Shown piece by piece: positions 35,827 through 44,922 of a DNA stretch of 64,000 bases. The stretch's first letter is position 1. Each line of letters opens with the position of its first letter. This DNA is from UBA6623 sp965217195. Lineage in GTDB: Bacteria; Acidobacteriota; Terriglobia; Bryobacterales; UBA6623. Where the stretch lies: positions 310,001 through 374,000 of the forward strand of contig CBDCHL010000005.1 of assembly GCA_965217195.1 (NCBI GenBank), in the 5' to 3' direction. A program made the position numbers and the translations under genes. The notes under the pieces are model-generated. The model had not been told where the DNA came from and did not search any database. It was given only the letters and a program-made list of their open reading frames with translations.

Positions 35827-36532
35827 GATGTTTCGTGATCCTCGTCGTGAAAGGGATTTGTCGCGGGCGATAGAGCAGGCGCGGTTCCATCTCCCTTGAC
35901 GTTCGGGTGGGAGAGAGAACTCCTTTGGATTCAAAAATTTATGCGGAAGGCAGGCGGATCACCCAGCCGTGGGGGCGACGAACTTTTGTCCGTCGCCAAG
36001 TTTTTTCCGCGCCGGCCGGGGACGTCGGCTCAAAGTTTCCCTGAAGGTTCGCGTGTTCAGCGAGCGTTTGAGACTACACCCATCCGTTGGAGTGGCGTAC
36101 CCGGGACTGTACGGATCGATCCCGAAGCCTATCGAAAATCTAGCCAAAGATATTTGAAATTTCGTCGCGGGACCGCCTGTGGAGCGCGGACTTCCGTCCG
36201 CGCCTCTGCTCCTGTCACTCGCATTGCGGGGATGTTTGCCGGCGCTACTGAAACCTCTTCGCCGCGCGGCCTTTCCTACGCCCCATCCGGGGCTCTCCAT
36301 GATGTGGTCGGCTTGACCCACGGTTCCGCTTCGCTGCACCGTGGGCTACTATCCTTGCCCCCGTCCGGGGGCCGGCGCATCGTAAGTTGGCGCTTATGGG
36401 GTGTCATCCCCTGGACTTGCGCCCAGGGCCAGGGCCAATATTAACCTTGCAGCTGTCCGATCCGCGGACGGTTTGCCGCTATCGTTACGGCCCATTCCGC
36501 GAACAAAATCCTCAGACTTACCGAAGTAGCAT
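35827..36532. other. Repeat-rich intergenic region
   Basis: About 700 bp with no gene I can support. It contains a family D palindrome (36181-36204) and a strong hairpin, CCCACGGT (36317-36324) with ACCGTGGG (36338-36345) around a GCTTCGC-containing loop, flanked by GCCCCATCCGGGGC and CCCCCGTCCGGGGG. This layout resembles REP-type repeats left by REP-associated transposases. Confidence 0.5.
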
Positions 36533-37555
36533 CTACACCACCTTGTAATAGACGAACTTCTCGGTGTCCTGTCCCATGAGCGTCTTTCTGATTTTGAAAT
36601 GGTTTGTCTTGTTGGGGTTGAAGAGATCGCCGATGTGCAGCAGGAATCGCGCCGCATCGAAGCTGGGGTTGTTCTTGTCAATATCGAGGTCCACGTAATG
36701 GGTCCGGTCGGCGACGTCTTCGGGGGGCACTGCCACGACGGCCTGCATGGAACTCGCGACATCTTCGCGGTAACTGATGAGTTTGAAGTGCTTGGCACGG
36801 GCGTGGGGAATCCTCGCAAGGAGCCGCTTATGCGTCGAGTTGATCGTGGCATCTTTGTTGAAAGTTCCCTTGACGATTCGGTGAAAAGCCGGTTCCACGG
36901 CGCAGTAGATACGGTCCATCTCGCAGTGGAATATATTGCGGACCACACGGTTGAGTCGCCTGCGGTCGGTCGGCACGGCGGCCAACTTGGCGAGGATGTT
37001 CAGCAGGCAAGCCTTTCGTCGGTCTTGGTGCTCGCGGTTCGTCAACCAGTCGACCGCGCTGAAGCCGTCAAGCATGGACGCTTCGTGGTTCAGAATGTCG
37101 AGGGAGTTTTGGTCGAAGTCCGCGAAGGGGCTCAGCGAGATCGTTTTCTTGGCGGGCTTGGCGTCAAAGACTACCGTTGCGGTGGAGGACTTGGAAACCT
37201 TAACCACCTGCTGCCGCTTGGCAAATGGGAGCTCTCCCACGGCCAGTTTTAGATCGTAACGGCCTTCGGGCAGCGATGCGCCGTCAACGCCCTCAAAGCG
37301 GATTCCGCTGCGTACCTTCCCAGCTTCCAGGTCGAAGCGATTGACCCATCCGTGACGCTGTTGCACCTGCTTGAAAAGGACTTTCGTGCCGGCATCAATA
37401 GGAGACAGGCTGAGCGAGAGCTTTCTGGGGAAGGCGCTGGTCTCACCATCGAGTACGATACCCTGCTCGAAGGCTTGCTGCGGGCTGGTGCGAAACTGCG
37501 TAATGGGAATCGGCCTGCCGGCCCTTTGGAATCGAATGACGAATCTTGCGGCCAT
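36533..37555 (-). CDS. Orphan hypothetical protein, two-domain
   Basis: 340 aa, with a strong ribosome site (GAGGAGGAG) immediately upstream of ATG 37555. Residues 1-135 have a beta-sandwich look (FVIRFQRAGRPIPITQF, LSLSLSPIDAGTKVLF, GRYDLKLAVGEL, VVKVSKSSTATVVFDAK). Residues 150-340 are helical with many Asp/His/Arg (RREHQDRRKACLLNILAKLA-like, RNIFHCEMDRIYC, THYVDLDIDKNNPSFDAARFL), ending with KIRKTLMGQDTEKFVYYKV. I recognise no family. The protein is cytosolic by absence of a signal. It is a good candidate for structure prediction. Confidence 0.65.
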   Translation of the reverse strand: MAARFVIRFQRAGRPIPITQFRTSPQQAFEQGIVLDGETSAFPRKLSLSLSPIDAGTKVLFKQVQQRHGWVNRFDLEAGKVRSGIRFEGVDGASLPEGRYDLKLAVGELPFAKRQQVVKVSKSSTATVVFDAKPAKKTISLSPFADFDQNSLDILNHEASMLDGFSAVDWLTNREHQDRRKACLLNILAKLAAVPTDRRRLNRVVRNIFHCEMDRIYCAVEPAFHRIVKGTFNKDATINSTHKRLLARIPHARAKHFKLISYREDVASSMQAVVAVPPEDVADRTHYVDLDIDKNNPSFDAARFLLHIGDLFNPNKTNHFKIRKTLMGQDTEKFVYYKVV

Positions 37556-37685
37556 AAACTCCTCCTCTTTGGAAAACGGGATCTGGATCGCTGCAAGTAT
37601 ATCCCGTATTCGATTTTGAGTCGAGAGGGAAATTTTGGCGGCCGGAACTTTTCACGAGGGTCCCGTGGCGGAGCCTACAGGATGA

Positions 37686-38594
37686 CTAGGACCGGTCCCC
37701 CCGACTGCCATCGGCGGGTTGGGCCCGCGACCCGAATTGCCGTGTGTACACCGCGGTGAACTGCGCGCCAAGCAGAAAAACGCGCAACGAATAGTAGACC
37801 CACACCAGCACTAACACCAATGACCCCGCCGCGCCGTAAACCGACCCCAGACTGCTTCGCCCCAGATAGAGGCCGATCAAATAGTTGCCGAACGACAGGA
37901 GCAGTGCGGTGACGAACGCACCCAACCAGACGTCTCCCCACCGAATCTCGGTTTCCGGCAACACTTTGAAGATCGTCGCGAAAAGGAGGGTCATCAGGGC
38001 GAACGCGATCAGCATGGCGCCGAGTTGCAGCAGAAAACCGGGGACCTCGAAAAAGCCGCCGATGAGTTCTCCGGCGGCGTTCAGCGCGGCGTTGGCGGAC
38101 ACCGCGGCCGAGAGCAATCCCCCCAGGCTTAGAACCATCAGGAATGCCAGGAGCCTGCTCATCAGATAGCGCTTGACCGCTCTTCTCTTGCCCGGAGGGT
38201 GTGTCACGTTCCAGATATCGTTGAGCGCTTTGCGTAACTCGGCAAACAAGATTGTCGCGCCAAATAGGAGCGCCCCCGCACCAATCAGCGTACCCAAAGC
38301 ACCCGAGAGTTCCCGGTTGGCGCGTTCCCCGAGCGACAGCATAAACTCGGCCCGGCCGGCCCCCATCCAGCCTTCGAGGTACGCCAGGCTCTCCTGCCGA
38401 GCCGCTGATTCACCGATCATCGTCGAGGCCACCGCAATGATGATGAGTAACGCAGGCGCCATGGAAAACAGCGCGTAGAACGCGAGAGCGGCGGCCAAGC
38501 GGGACACATTGTCACGATGCCAGGCTAAGAGGGCTTCGCGGATTAATCCCCAAGCCGCGCGAAGGTACGACAGGCGATTGTCGGCCGCAGTCAT
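37686..38594 (-). CDS. YihY/virulence factor BrkB family membrane protein
   Basis: 302 aa from ATG 38594 (MTAADNRL). Six membrane helices and the family features LAWHRDNVSRLAAALAFYAL, SMAPALLIIIAVA, ELRKALNDIWNV and LVLVWVYYSLRVFLLGAQF identify the YihY family (formerly called RNase BN, function as transporter or septum-linked membrane protein unclear). IS630 copy 2 ends 90 bp upstream of the start and may have replaced its promoter. The open frame formally continues through the IS in a non-coding frame; that extension is not part of the gene. Confidence 0.88.
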   Translation of the reverse strand: MTAADNRLSYLRAAWGLIREALLAWHRDNVSRLAAALAFYALFSMAPALLIIIAVASTMIGESAARQESLAYLEGWMGAGRAEFMLSLGERANRELSGALGTLIGAGALLFGATILFAELRKALNDIWNVTHPPGKRRAVKRYLMSRLLAFLMVLSLGGLLSAAVSANAALNAAGELIGGFFEVPGFLLQLGAMLIAFALMTLLFATIFKVLPETEIRWGDVWLGAFVTALLLSFGNYLIGLYLGRSSLGSVYGAAGSLVLVLVWVYYSLRVFLLGAQFTAVYTRQFGSRAQPADGSRGDRS

Positions 38595-38683
38595 GCGCTT
38601 GACAGTGTAGAAGGTTTGCACCGGCAAGTTTCGGAATCCGTCTTGCGGCCCGCGTGGGATTGCCGACCGACGGGCGGAGGGCC

Positions 38684-39780
38684 TACTGAGTCCCGCATAA
38701 TATACTGTCAATCGAGACAAAGAGAAGACTGTTTCCAGAAAGCGGTAATCAAGCGCGGTTTGCGGCGCATTCGCCGCAGCGCTTTGCGGGCGCGCTCGTC
38801 GAGTTCCCAGTAGTCCTTCGGGCAGACGTTGGGCAACTCGTGCTGCTTCCAGTACGCCCAAATGTATTCCACCGGGTTCAACTCCGGCGCATAGGGCGGC
38901 AAGTACTCCGTTGCGATGTGATCCTCGGAGAGCTGGATGAACTCCCGCACCAGGCGGCTGCGGTGCGCCGGCAGCCGGTCCCAGACGATCAGCAGTGGGC
39001 CGTCGATGTGGCGCACCAAAGCCTTCAGGAAGTCGATGACCTCCAGCTCGCCGATCGCGCCGGGATAGAGCCGGAAGTAAAAGTTGCGCAACGTCAGCCC
39101 GGCCGACACCGACAGCTTGTCCCAGTTGAAGTTGAACTCCAACACCGGTGTCTCGCCGCGCGGCGCCCAGGTGCGGCAACGATGCGGCTTCTGACTCAAT
39201 CCGCTTTCGTCGATGAAGACGATCGTACGTTCTTCTTTGCGGGCTTTTTTTTAATGGCCGGCCAAGTCTTGCGCTGCCAGCCGCGGATGGCCTCTTCGTT
39301 GCGCTCCCGCGCTTTGCCGACGGGCCGTTGCGGGCTCCAACCGAGCGCCCGCAGGATCTTCCAGACATGGCCCTCGTGATAGCGCACGCCGAACTCGTCT
39401 CCGATCAGACGAGCGACCCGCGGACAGCTCCACAGCGGCGTCGGGAAGCCGTGCGCCTCGGGGCCTTCCAGCAGCAACGCCTCGAGGCGTTCGAGCTGCG
39501 CGGCGTCCAACAGCGGCTTACGGCCGGCGCGGCCGGCCTGGCGCAACCCGGCTTCGCCGTCACGCCGGTATCGTCGCAGCCACTCGCTGACGCTTTGCCG
39601 CGCGACCTTCAATCGCCTCGCTGTCTCGGACTGACTACAGCCTTGCTCGACCAACCGGATCGCTTTGAAACGGCGCTTCTCCAGGGCCTCGAAATCCCGC
39701 CGTACGCCTTTTGTATTTCCCATACATACAAAGACGTACGTACCCCAAAAAGGTGTCACTTTATTTTGCGAGATTCAATA
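38684..39780 (-). mobile_element. IS630-family insertion sequence, copy 2 (inverted)
   Basis: 1093-bp element (38686-39778) with flanking TA at 38684-38685 and 39779-39780. Both transposase frames translate identically to copy 1; the only difference noticed is one base in the end repeat (TCCCGC at 38691-38696 against TCTCGC). It separates the YihY gene from the VCBS lipoprotein gene and sits just upstream of both. Confidence 0.93.
38708..39723 (-). CDS. IS630 transposase, copy 2, with -1 frameshift
   Basis: Same organisation as copy 1: HTH frame from 39723 to about 39196, then the DDE frame to 38708 joined through an A AAA AAG slippery site. All catalytic acidic residues are intact, so it should be active. 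Confidence 0.88.
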
Positions 39781-39866
39781 AGGTTTCCATGGTTCCGGGC
39801 TAAGGTAGAGTCTTTCCGAACCCGGGTTGCCGACTTCGCGCACCCACCGGTAGATTGGAACTAGTC

Positions 39867-41348
39867 GTGCCGAAAAGAGTTCTCTTACAAGGACCCCGCT
39901 GTTTCGAAATCCTCGTCGCCGCCGTCGCTGCCTGCCTCGCGACCATCTCCTGCGGTCCCCAAAGTGATGGCGAGACGGTCGCAACGACACTCACTCAGGC
40001 TCGGATGAAGGACGGACGCTACATCTCTTGGCAGGAGCACCTGATTGACGACGAGACCTTGGGCGGAAGTGTTCCCGTTCGCGGCGGCGACGGTCTTCAG
40101 ATGGCCGACCTCGACCACGACGACATTCTCGACATGATCTCGATCCATGGCGAGAGCAGCTATGTCCGTGTGGTCTTCGGCTCGGACGACGTCGATACCT
40201 GGTTCCGGCTTTCCCTCGCCGAAGGAGATGAAGTGCGCGAGCCGCGCGATCTCGCCGTCGGTGATCTCAATGGAGACGGTTTCGCCGATGCGGTGGTGGC
40301 TTGTGCTACAGGGCATTTGTTGTATCTCGAAAATCCCGGCGGCATTGTGCGCGGCTTCCGTTGGGGACGAATCATTCCGGCGGCGACGACGGGCAGAGGT
40401 TCGTTCGATCGAGTTTCTCTAGCTGATCTCGATGGCGATGGCCGGCCGGACGTTCTCGCTGTCAACGGAGGCGAGGGTCGAGGGTCGAGCGCGGAAACGG
40501 CGAGCACCGGGATTTCTTGGTTTTCGCTGCCCGTTGCCCCCCTGCAGGGCGACCTCTGGCGCGAACATGTCGTTCTCGAGAGCGAGCAAGCGGTCAACGC
40601 CCGGCCGATCGACCTTGACGGCGACGGAGATGTCGATGTTGTTGCCGGCACGGGCGAGGGCCGGCTGCTGCTTTGGTTTGAGAACACGCCGGCGGAATCA
40701 ACCGGCGACGCCGAAGAAGGCATTGCCGGAGTGAGCTTCTCGGCGCGTGATTTTTGGGGCGACGAGGGCCCGACCGGCGCTCGGCCCGATGGTTCTCGAA
40801 TGGATTTTGGAGATCTTAACGCCGACGGCCGCGTTGACCTCGTCACTCTGAGTGCGGACGACCCCTCCGAGCTGCTCTGGATCGAACAGCCTTCCGATCT
40901 TTCGGCTTCCTGGCCGATTCATTCGCTGGGCACGATCTCCCCGGATCGGGTAACGCACTTCCGGATCGTCGACATCAATGGCGACGAGAAACTTGACGTG
41001 ATCGTTGGCAGCCGCGGGGTCGAGATTTCCGATGAGGCCGTTGAAGATGACAAAGCCGCGACGGCGGCCAATCCCTCCGGCCGCATTGCGTGGTTCGAGA
41101 ATCCGGGAAAAGCCGCCGGGAGCTGGGCCCGGCACGATATCTCACGTCGGGCTCAGGGTTCCTATGTCGGCTTTGTACCCTACGATGTCGATGAGGATGG
41201 CGACGTTGATTTCTTCGTGACTCGCGGCGGGAGCGGGAAGTTCGACGGGTTGATCTGGCTGCAGCAACTGCATTCCGGCGCTCCCGCGATCCAGTTTACG
41301 CCTGCCCGCGAAGAAGGCGATAAACCGCTCGGCTTGCCTGCCGGCTAG
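39867..41348 (+). CDS. FG-GAP/VCBS repeat lipoprotein
   Basis: 493 aa from GTG 39867 (an in-frame TTG at 39855 is the alternative). The signal peptide VAACLATISCGPQ ends in a lipobox-like cysteine. Repeated calcium-loop motifs of the FG-GAP/VCBS type are clear: DLDHDDILDM, DLNGDGFADAV, DLDGDGRPDVL, DLDGDGDVDVV, DLNADGRVDLV, DINGDEKLDVI and DVDEDGDVDFF. They form an integrin-like propeller, usually extracellular and involved in binding. The start lies 87 bp after the IS end, so the native promoter may be gone. Confidence 0.85.
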   Translation: MPKRVLLQGPRCFEILVAAVAACLATISCGPQSDGETVATTLTQARMKDGRYISWQEHLIDDETLGGSVPVRGGDGLQMADLDHDDILDMISIHGESSYVRVVFGSDDVDTWFRLSLAEGDEVREPRDLAVGDLNGDGFADAVVACATGHLLYLENPGGIVRGFRWGRIIPAATTGRGSFDRVSLADLDGDGRPDVLAVNGGEGRGSSAETASTGISWFSLPVAPLQGDLWREHVVLESEQAVNARPIDLDGDGDVDVVAGTGEGRLLLWFENTPAESTGDAEEGIAGVSFSARDFWGDEGPTGARPDGSRMDFGDLNADGRVDLVTLSADDPSELLWIEQPSDLSASWPIHSLGTISPDRVTHFRIVDINGDEKLDVIVGSRGVEISDEAVEDDKAATAANPSGRIAWFENPGKAAGSWARHDISRRAQGSYVGFVPYDVDEDGDVDFFVTRGGSGKFDGLIWLQQLHSGAPAIQFTPAREEGDKPLGLPAG

Positions 41349-41525
41349 GCGCTACCGGCGCCCGCCTCGATTTCGAATTGTCGCCTGCCCTCCGGACAGG
41401 GGCCCGGATGGTAGCCCCGGGTGAAGCAAAGCGCAGCCCAGAGCGGACCGCTTGTATTTGCGGGCGAGACTCAAGTGTCTCAGTTGCTCCGGCCCCAAGA
41501 TCTCCGCACTCTGCTTCCTCGGCGA

Positions 41526-42779
41526 TCAGTGCACCATCTTCGTCTTGTGATTCATGTAGTCCATCAACAGATACTGCCCGAGGGTATACGGTGTGGTGAA
41601 ATATGCCTTGCCTTGGCAAATCTCGGTCACCTTCCTCACGAATTGCACTAAGGAGCGGTCCCGCGCCAGCATGAACGTGTTGATCAGAATGCCTTGTCGT
41701 TTACATTTGTGCACTTCTTCGAGAGTGCGGCTGATCACCAATGGATCGAGGCCGAAGGGATTCTTGTAGATCCTTCCATCGTCGAGAGTCAGGGCGGAGG
41801 GTTTGCCGTCGGTGATCATGACGATCTGCCGCATGTCTTTGCGCTGCCGGTGCAGAATGCGTTGCGCGACGATCAGCCCTTCACGGGTGTTGGTGTAGAA
41901 CGGACCGACCTGCACGCGTGCCAATTCCCCGAGTGGCATTTCCTCGGCCGAGTCGTGGAACAAAACCAAGTTCAGGCTGTCGCCCGGATATTGCGTCCGA
42001 ATCAAGTGTGACAGCGCTAACGCCACACGCTTGGCCGGCGTAAAGCGGTCTTCCCCGTAGAGGATCATGCTGTGGCTGCAGTCGAGCATCAGCACCGTCG
42101 CGCAGGAGCTTTGGTACTCCGACTGGCGCACCATCAGATCGGAGTATTCCAGATCCAGCGGCGACCGAAGCCCCTGTCGCCGCAACGCCCGCGACAGGGT
42201 CTCGCTGATGTCAAGGTTGAGAGTGTCCCCGAACTCATATGGCTTCGACGCCCCGGAAGTCTCAATACCGGTGGCCGATTGCCGTGTGTCGTGGCTGCCG
42301 AAGCCGGCTTTGCCGAGCGACCCGAGTAGGTCTTTAAGCGTCTTGTAGCCCAGGAAATCGACGCCTTTGTCGGTCAGGTCGAAGCGGATCGGATGTTGCG
42401 ATTGGTCTTCGCCCGCCGCCCCCTGTGGGTTGCCCGAAGGGCTTTGATTCTGCTGCGAGTCGCCGACATTGACGTAGCCTTCGTCGGCCAGCTTGTCGAT
42501 GAGGCGATCGACGAGCTGTTCGAATTGGTCGGGCGACATGTTGTTGAGTTGGTCCATCATCTCTTCGAGTTTCTTGTCGTCGAAGAGTTGCCCGCTTTCG
42601 AGCGCCTGCCGCACTGCATCCTGTAGTTCGTCGACCGAGCGCGGATTCATCTCCTGAAAATCAAGATATTGCTGCTCAAAGCCGCTGCGGAGAAAGAAAT
42701 CGGAGAGCGCGCGTATCAAGTCGGCCGCGCTGATGCCGAAATCGTCGCCGGTGTATCGGGTGTACTTGATGAATTTCAT
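41526..42779 (-). CDS. VWA-domain protein (MoxR partner)
   Basis: 417 aa. N-terminal helical region with an acidic Gln/Asp-rich stretch (residues 60-140), then the von Willebrand A domain from about residue 225: VLMLDCSHSMILYGEDR is a complete DxSxS MIDAS, with TREG (Thr) and MITDGKPSA (Asp) as the remaining metal ligands. VWA proteins of this type work with MoxR/ChlI-like AAA+ ATPases as metal-dependent chaperones or chelatases. The ATPase gene lies upstream on the same strand; the two are separated by ~400 bp that contain a palindromic element. Confidence 0.88.
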   Translation of the reverse strand: MKFIKYTRYTGDDFGISAADLIRALSDFFLRSGFEQQYLDFQEMNPRSVDELQDAVRQALESGQLFDDKKLEEMMDQLNNMSPDQFEQLVDRLIDKLADEGYVNVGDSQQNQSPSGNPQGAAGEDQSQHPIRFDLTDKGVDFLGYKTLKDLLGSLGKAGFGSHDTRQSATGIETSGASKPYEFGDTLNLDISETLSRALRRQGLRSPLDLEYSDLMVRQSEYQSSCATVLMLDCSHSMILYGEDRFTPAKRVALALSHLIRTQYPGDSLNLVLFHDSAEEMPLGELARVQVGPFYTNTREGLIVAQRILHRQRKDMRQIVMITDGKPSALTLDDGRIYKNPFGLDPLVISRTLEEVHKCKRQGILINTFMLARDRSLVQFVRKVTEICQGKAYFTTPYTLGQYLLMDYMNHKTKMVH

Positions 42780-42942
42780 GGCGCTCGGCTCAGCTTAGAG
42801 GCGGTCGCCTAGCGGGTGCATTTGCGGGCTCTGCCGTTGTTTCGGGCGCTCGTGGCCCTGCTCGACTGGTGCTTCGAGGGGCATCCGTGTCCGTTACAGT
42901 TCGTCTCCCATGGCGGCCTCATCAAATGATCGCACAGCATGG

Positions 42943-43112
42943 ATACAGAGCCCAGAGCGAAAGCGACGGGCCAAGGGCAGGCAACCGCAACGCGCTTCGG
43001 CACTGCGTCTGCTCGCACTGTCGCGCACTTCACAGTCTTCCGCCTACTCGAACCGATGTGCCCTTGGCCCGTCGCTTTCGCTCTGGGCTCTGTATCTGCG
43101 TTCTGAATTGTG
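42943..43112 (-). repeat. ~165-bp palindromic element (family A), copy 2
   Basis: The arms 42943-42977 and 43061-43095 are perfect 35-bp reverse complements (core AGCGAAAGCGACGGGCCAAG). The outer flank (43096-43112) and the loop align with the element at 9664-9829 read in the other direction. It sits between the MoxR-like and VWA genes. Confidence 0.85.
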
Positions 43113-43150
43113 TACACAGACGAGAGGAAGCCTACTCTTTTTTTCACAAC

Positions 43151-43175
43151 CTCTCACGTTCACGGCTCGGTTTGG
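43151..43175 (+). repeat. Family B motif next to the MoxR-like gene
   Basis: CACGTTCACGGCTCGGTTTGG directly abuts the stop codon of the MoxR-like gene. Related copies are listed at 31963. Confidence 0.5.
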
Positions 43176-44675
43176 CTAATTGAATCGGTCTCGATTCGGC
43201 TGCTCGGGAAATCCTATCCGCTCGGCGGGTTCGCGTTTCTTTTCTCGGGCCGTGTAGCCCAGTTCCTCGTGACGGCTGATCCGCCGCAGCGCATAAAGCC
43301 CGTCGAGGACAAACTCGGCGGCTGAAGCCAGGGCTTCGGGCTCTTTGCCGCCGTCCAGGGCGATACTCCCCGCCAAGTCGAGCAAGCCTTGAATTTGACC
43401 GAGTTGCTCGATTACCGCCTGCCCCGGCTCGTTTTCGTCGAGCTTCAGCGTGCCGCCCAGCTCGAACCACTGAACCACGGCGGAGGTATCCGCGTCTTGT
43501 TGAAACTTTTCGTAGACCTGCGCAACGGCTCCGGTGATCAGTTCGCGCGCCACGCGCTCCCCGCCTCGCAATTCGCCCTCATATTCCAATTCGAACTTTC
43601 CAGTCAATGACGGCAACGCTGCGTAGACGTCGCTAATGCGCGGCACAATGACGCTTTCGTCATGGACGAGGCCGCGCCGCTCGGCGCTCGAGACAACGTT
43701 CTCCAGACAGGAAATCGGTAGGCGTTGGGAGACGCCGGAGCGCTGATCGATCTTCTTGTCCTCGCGCGCGACAAACGCTATGGCCTCGACGACCTCGCGG
43801 ATGTAATCGGGAACGAGAACCTGCTTATCGCCGGCCGTACGTACCCACCATGCCTCCTGCTTAGTGATGGCCGCGCCTTGTTCGATCGAGAGCGGATAGT
43901 GGGTTCGTACCTCGCTGCCGATGCGGTCCTTGAGCGGCGTAATGATCTTTCCGCGCGCAGTATAGTCTTCCGGGTTGGCGGTGAACACGAGTTCGACGTC
44001 CAGTGGCAGACGCACGGGATAGCCCTTAATTTGGATGTCGCCTTCTTGCATGATGTTGAGCAACCCGACCTGGATTTTGCCCATGAGGTCAGGCAGCTCG
44101 TTGATCGCGAAAATGCAGCGGTTGGCGCGCGGCAGGAGCCCGAAGTGGATCGTCATTTCATCCGAGAGATTGTGAGCGCCGCGGGCCGCCTTGATGGGGT
44201 CGATATCGCCGATCATGTCCGCGATCGTTACATCGGGCGTGGCGAGTTTCTCGACGTAACGCTCGCTAGGTGTGAGGTAAGCGATCGGGGTGTCTTCGGC
44301 TTTATCGGCGACGGTTCGTCGGGCCCAACTGGACAACGGAGCATATGGGTTATCGTTGATTTCGCTACCCGCGACAATCGGCAGAAACGGGTCGAGCAGA
44401 GCAGTGAGCTGTCGCAGAATCCTGCTCTTGGCCTGGCCGCGGAGCCCAAGCAGGATGAAATTGTGTTTCGAAAGAACGGCGGCGACGATTTGTGGAATGA
44501 CCGTGTCGTCATATCCCACGATGCCGGGGAAGATCGGCTTGCCGGCGCGAAGCAGGCAGATCAAGTTTTCGCGCATTTCGTCCTTGACGGACCTAGCTCC
44601 AACACGCTGTTCCGAATACCGGCTGTCAGCCCGCAGCACACCTAAGGTTGAGGGAAGTTCGTCGACGTGGGACAT
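43176..44675 (-). CDS. MoxR/magnesium-chelatase-like AAA+ ATPase
   Basis: 499 aa. P-loop LLGLRGQAKSRIL, sensor-1 region LVFTANPEDYTARG and Arg finger/lid KIITPLKDRIGSEVRTHYP are conserved. The Walker B is CIFAINELPDLMGKIQ: the usual D-E is N-E, a substitution that is found in this ChlI-like subgroup. A C-terminal ~150 residue helical extension follows. With the VWA gene it should form a MoxR-VWA system that remodels proteins or inserts metal. Divergent from a TrmB-like regulator (247 bp between). Confidence 0.88.
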   Translation of the reverse strand: MSHVDELPSTLGVLRADSRYSEQRVGARSVKDEMRENLICLLRAGKPIFPGIVGYDDTVIPQIVAAVLSKHNFILLGLRGQAKSRILRQLTALLDPFLPIVAGSEINDNPYAPLSSWARRTVADKAEDTPIAYLTPSERYVEKLATPDVTIADMIGDIDPIKAARGAHNLSDEMTIHFGLLPRANRCIFAINELPDLMGKIQVGLLNIMQEGDIQIKGYPVRLPLDVELVFTANPEDYTARGKIITPLKDRIGSEVRTHYPLSIEQGAAITKQEAWWVRTAGDKQVLVPDYIREVVEAIAFVAREDKKIDQRSGVSQRLPISCLENVVSSAERRGLVHDESVIVPRISDVYAALPSLTGKFELEYEGELRGGERVARELITGAVAQVYEKFQQDADTSAVVQWFELGGTLKLDENEPGQAVIEQLGQIQGLLDLAGSIALDGGKEPEALASAAEFVLDGLYALRRISRHEELGYTAREKKREPAERIGFPEQPNRDRFN

Positions 44676-44922
44676 GGGCGGCTCGATGGGAGGGCTCCCC
44701 GAGGAGCCGACCCGAGCCTATTGTAGCTTGGCGCAGCGAACGGGTAGCTTACAGCCGGGTTTTTCCGGACGCATAGAATGCACGGCCTGGCGCCACCCGG
44801 GGGTCGCCGCTCGGATAAGAATCGATCTGAAACACGCCCGTACTGGGACCTGAGCGTGCCGCCGCCGGGTGCGATTTTGGGAGTTGCCGGCTGTCCGTCG
44901 ATCCGCATGGTAACTTGAAGAC

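Noticed and set aside
37686..39368. A 560-aa minus-strand reading frame joining YihY to sequence inside IS630 copy 2
   Set aside because: The N-terminal part is a non-coding frame of the transposase; the same frame exists in IS copy 1. The YihY start at 38594 fits the family.
4531..39780. Composite transposon bounded by the two IS630 copies
   Set aside because: 33 kb with housekeeping-type operons, inverted copies and each with its own TA flanks; two independent insertions explain it better.
43725..44645. A 306-aa + strand frame
   Set aside because: Antisense to the MoxR-like ATPase gene.
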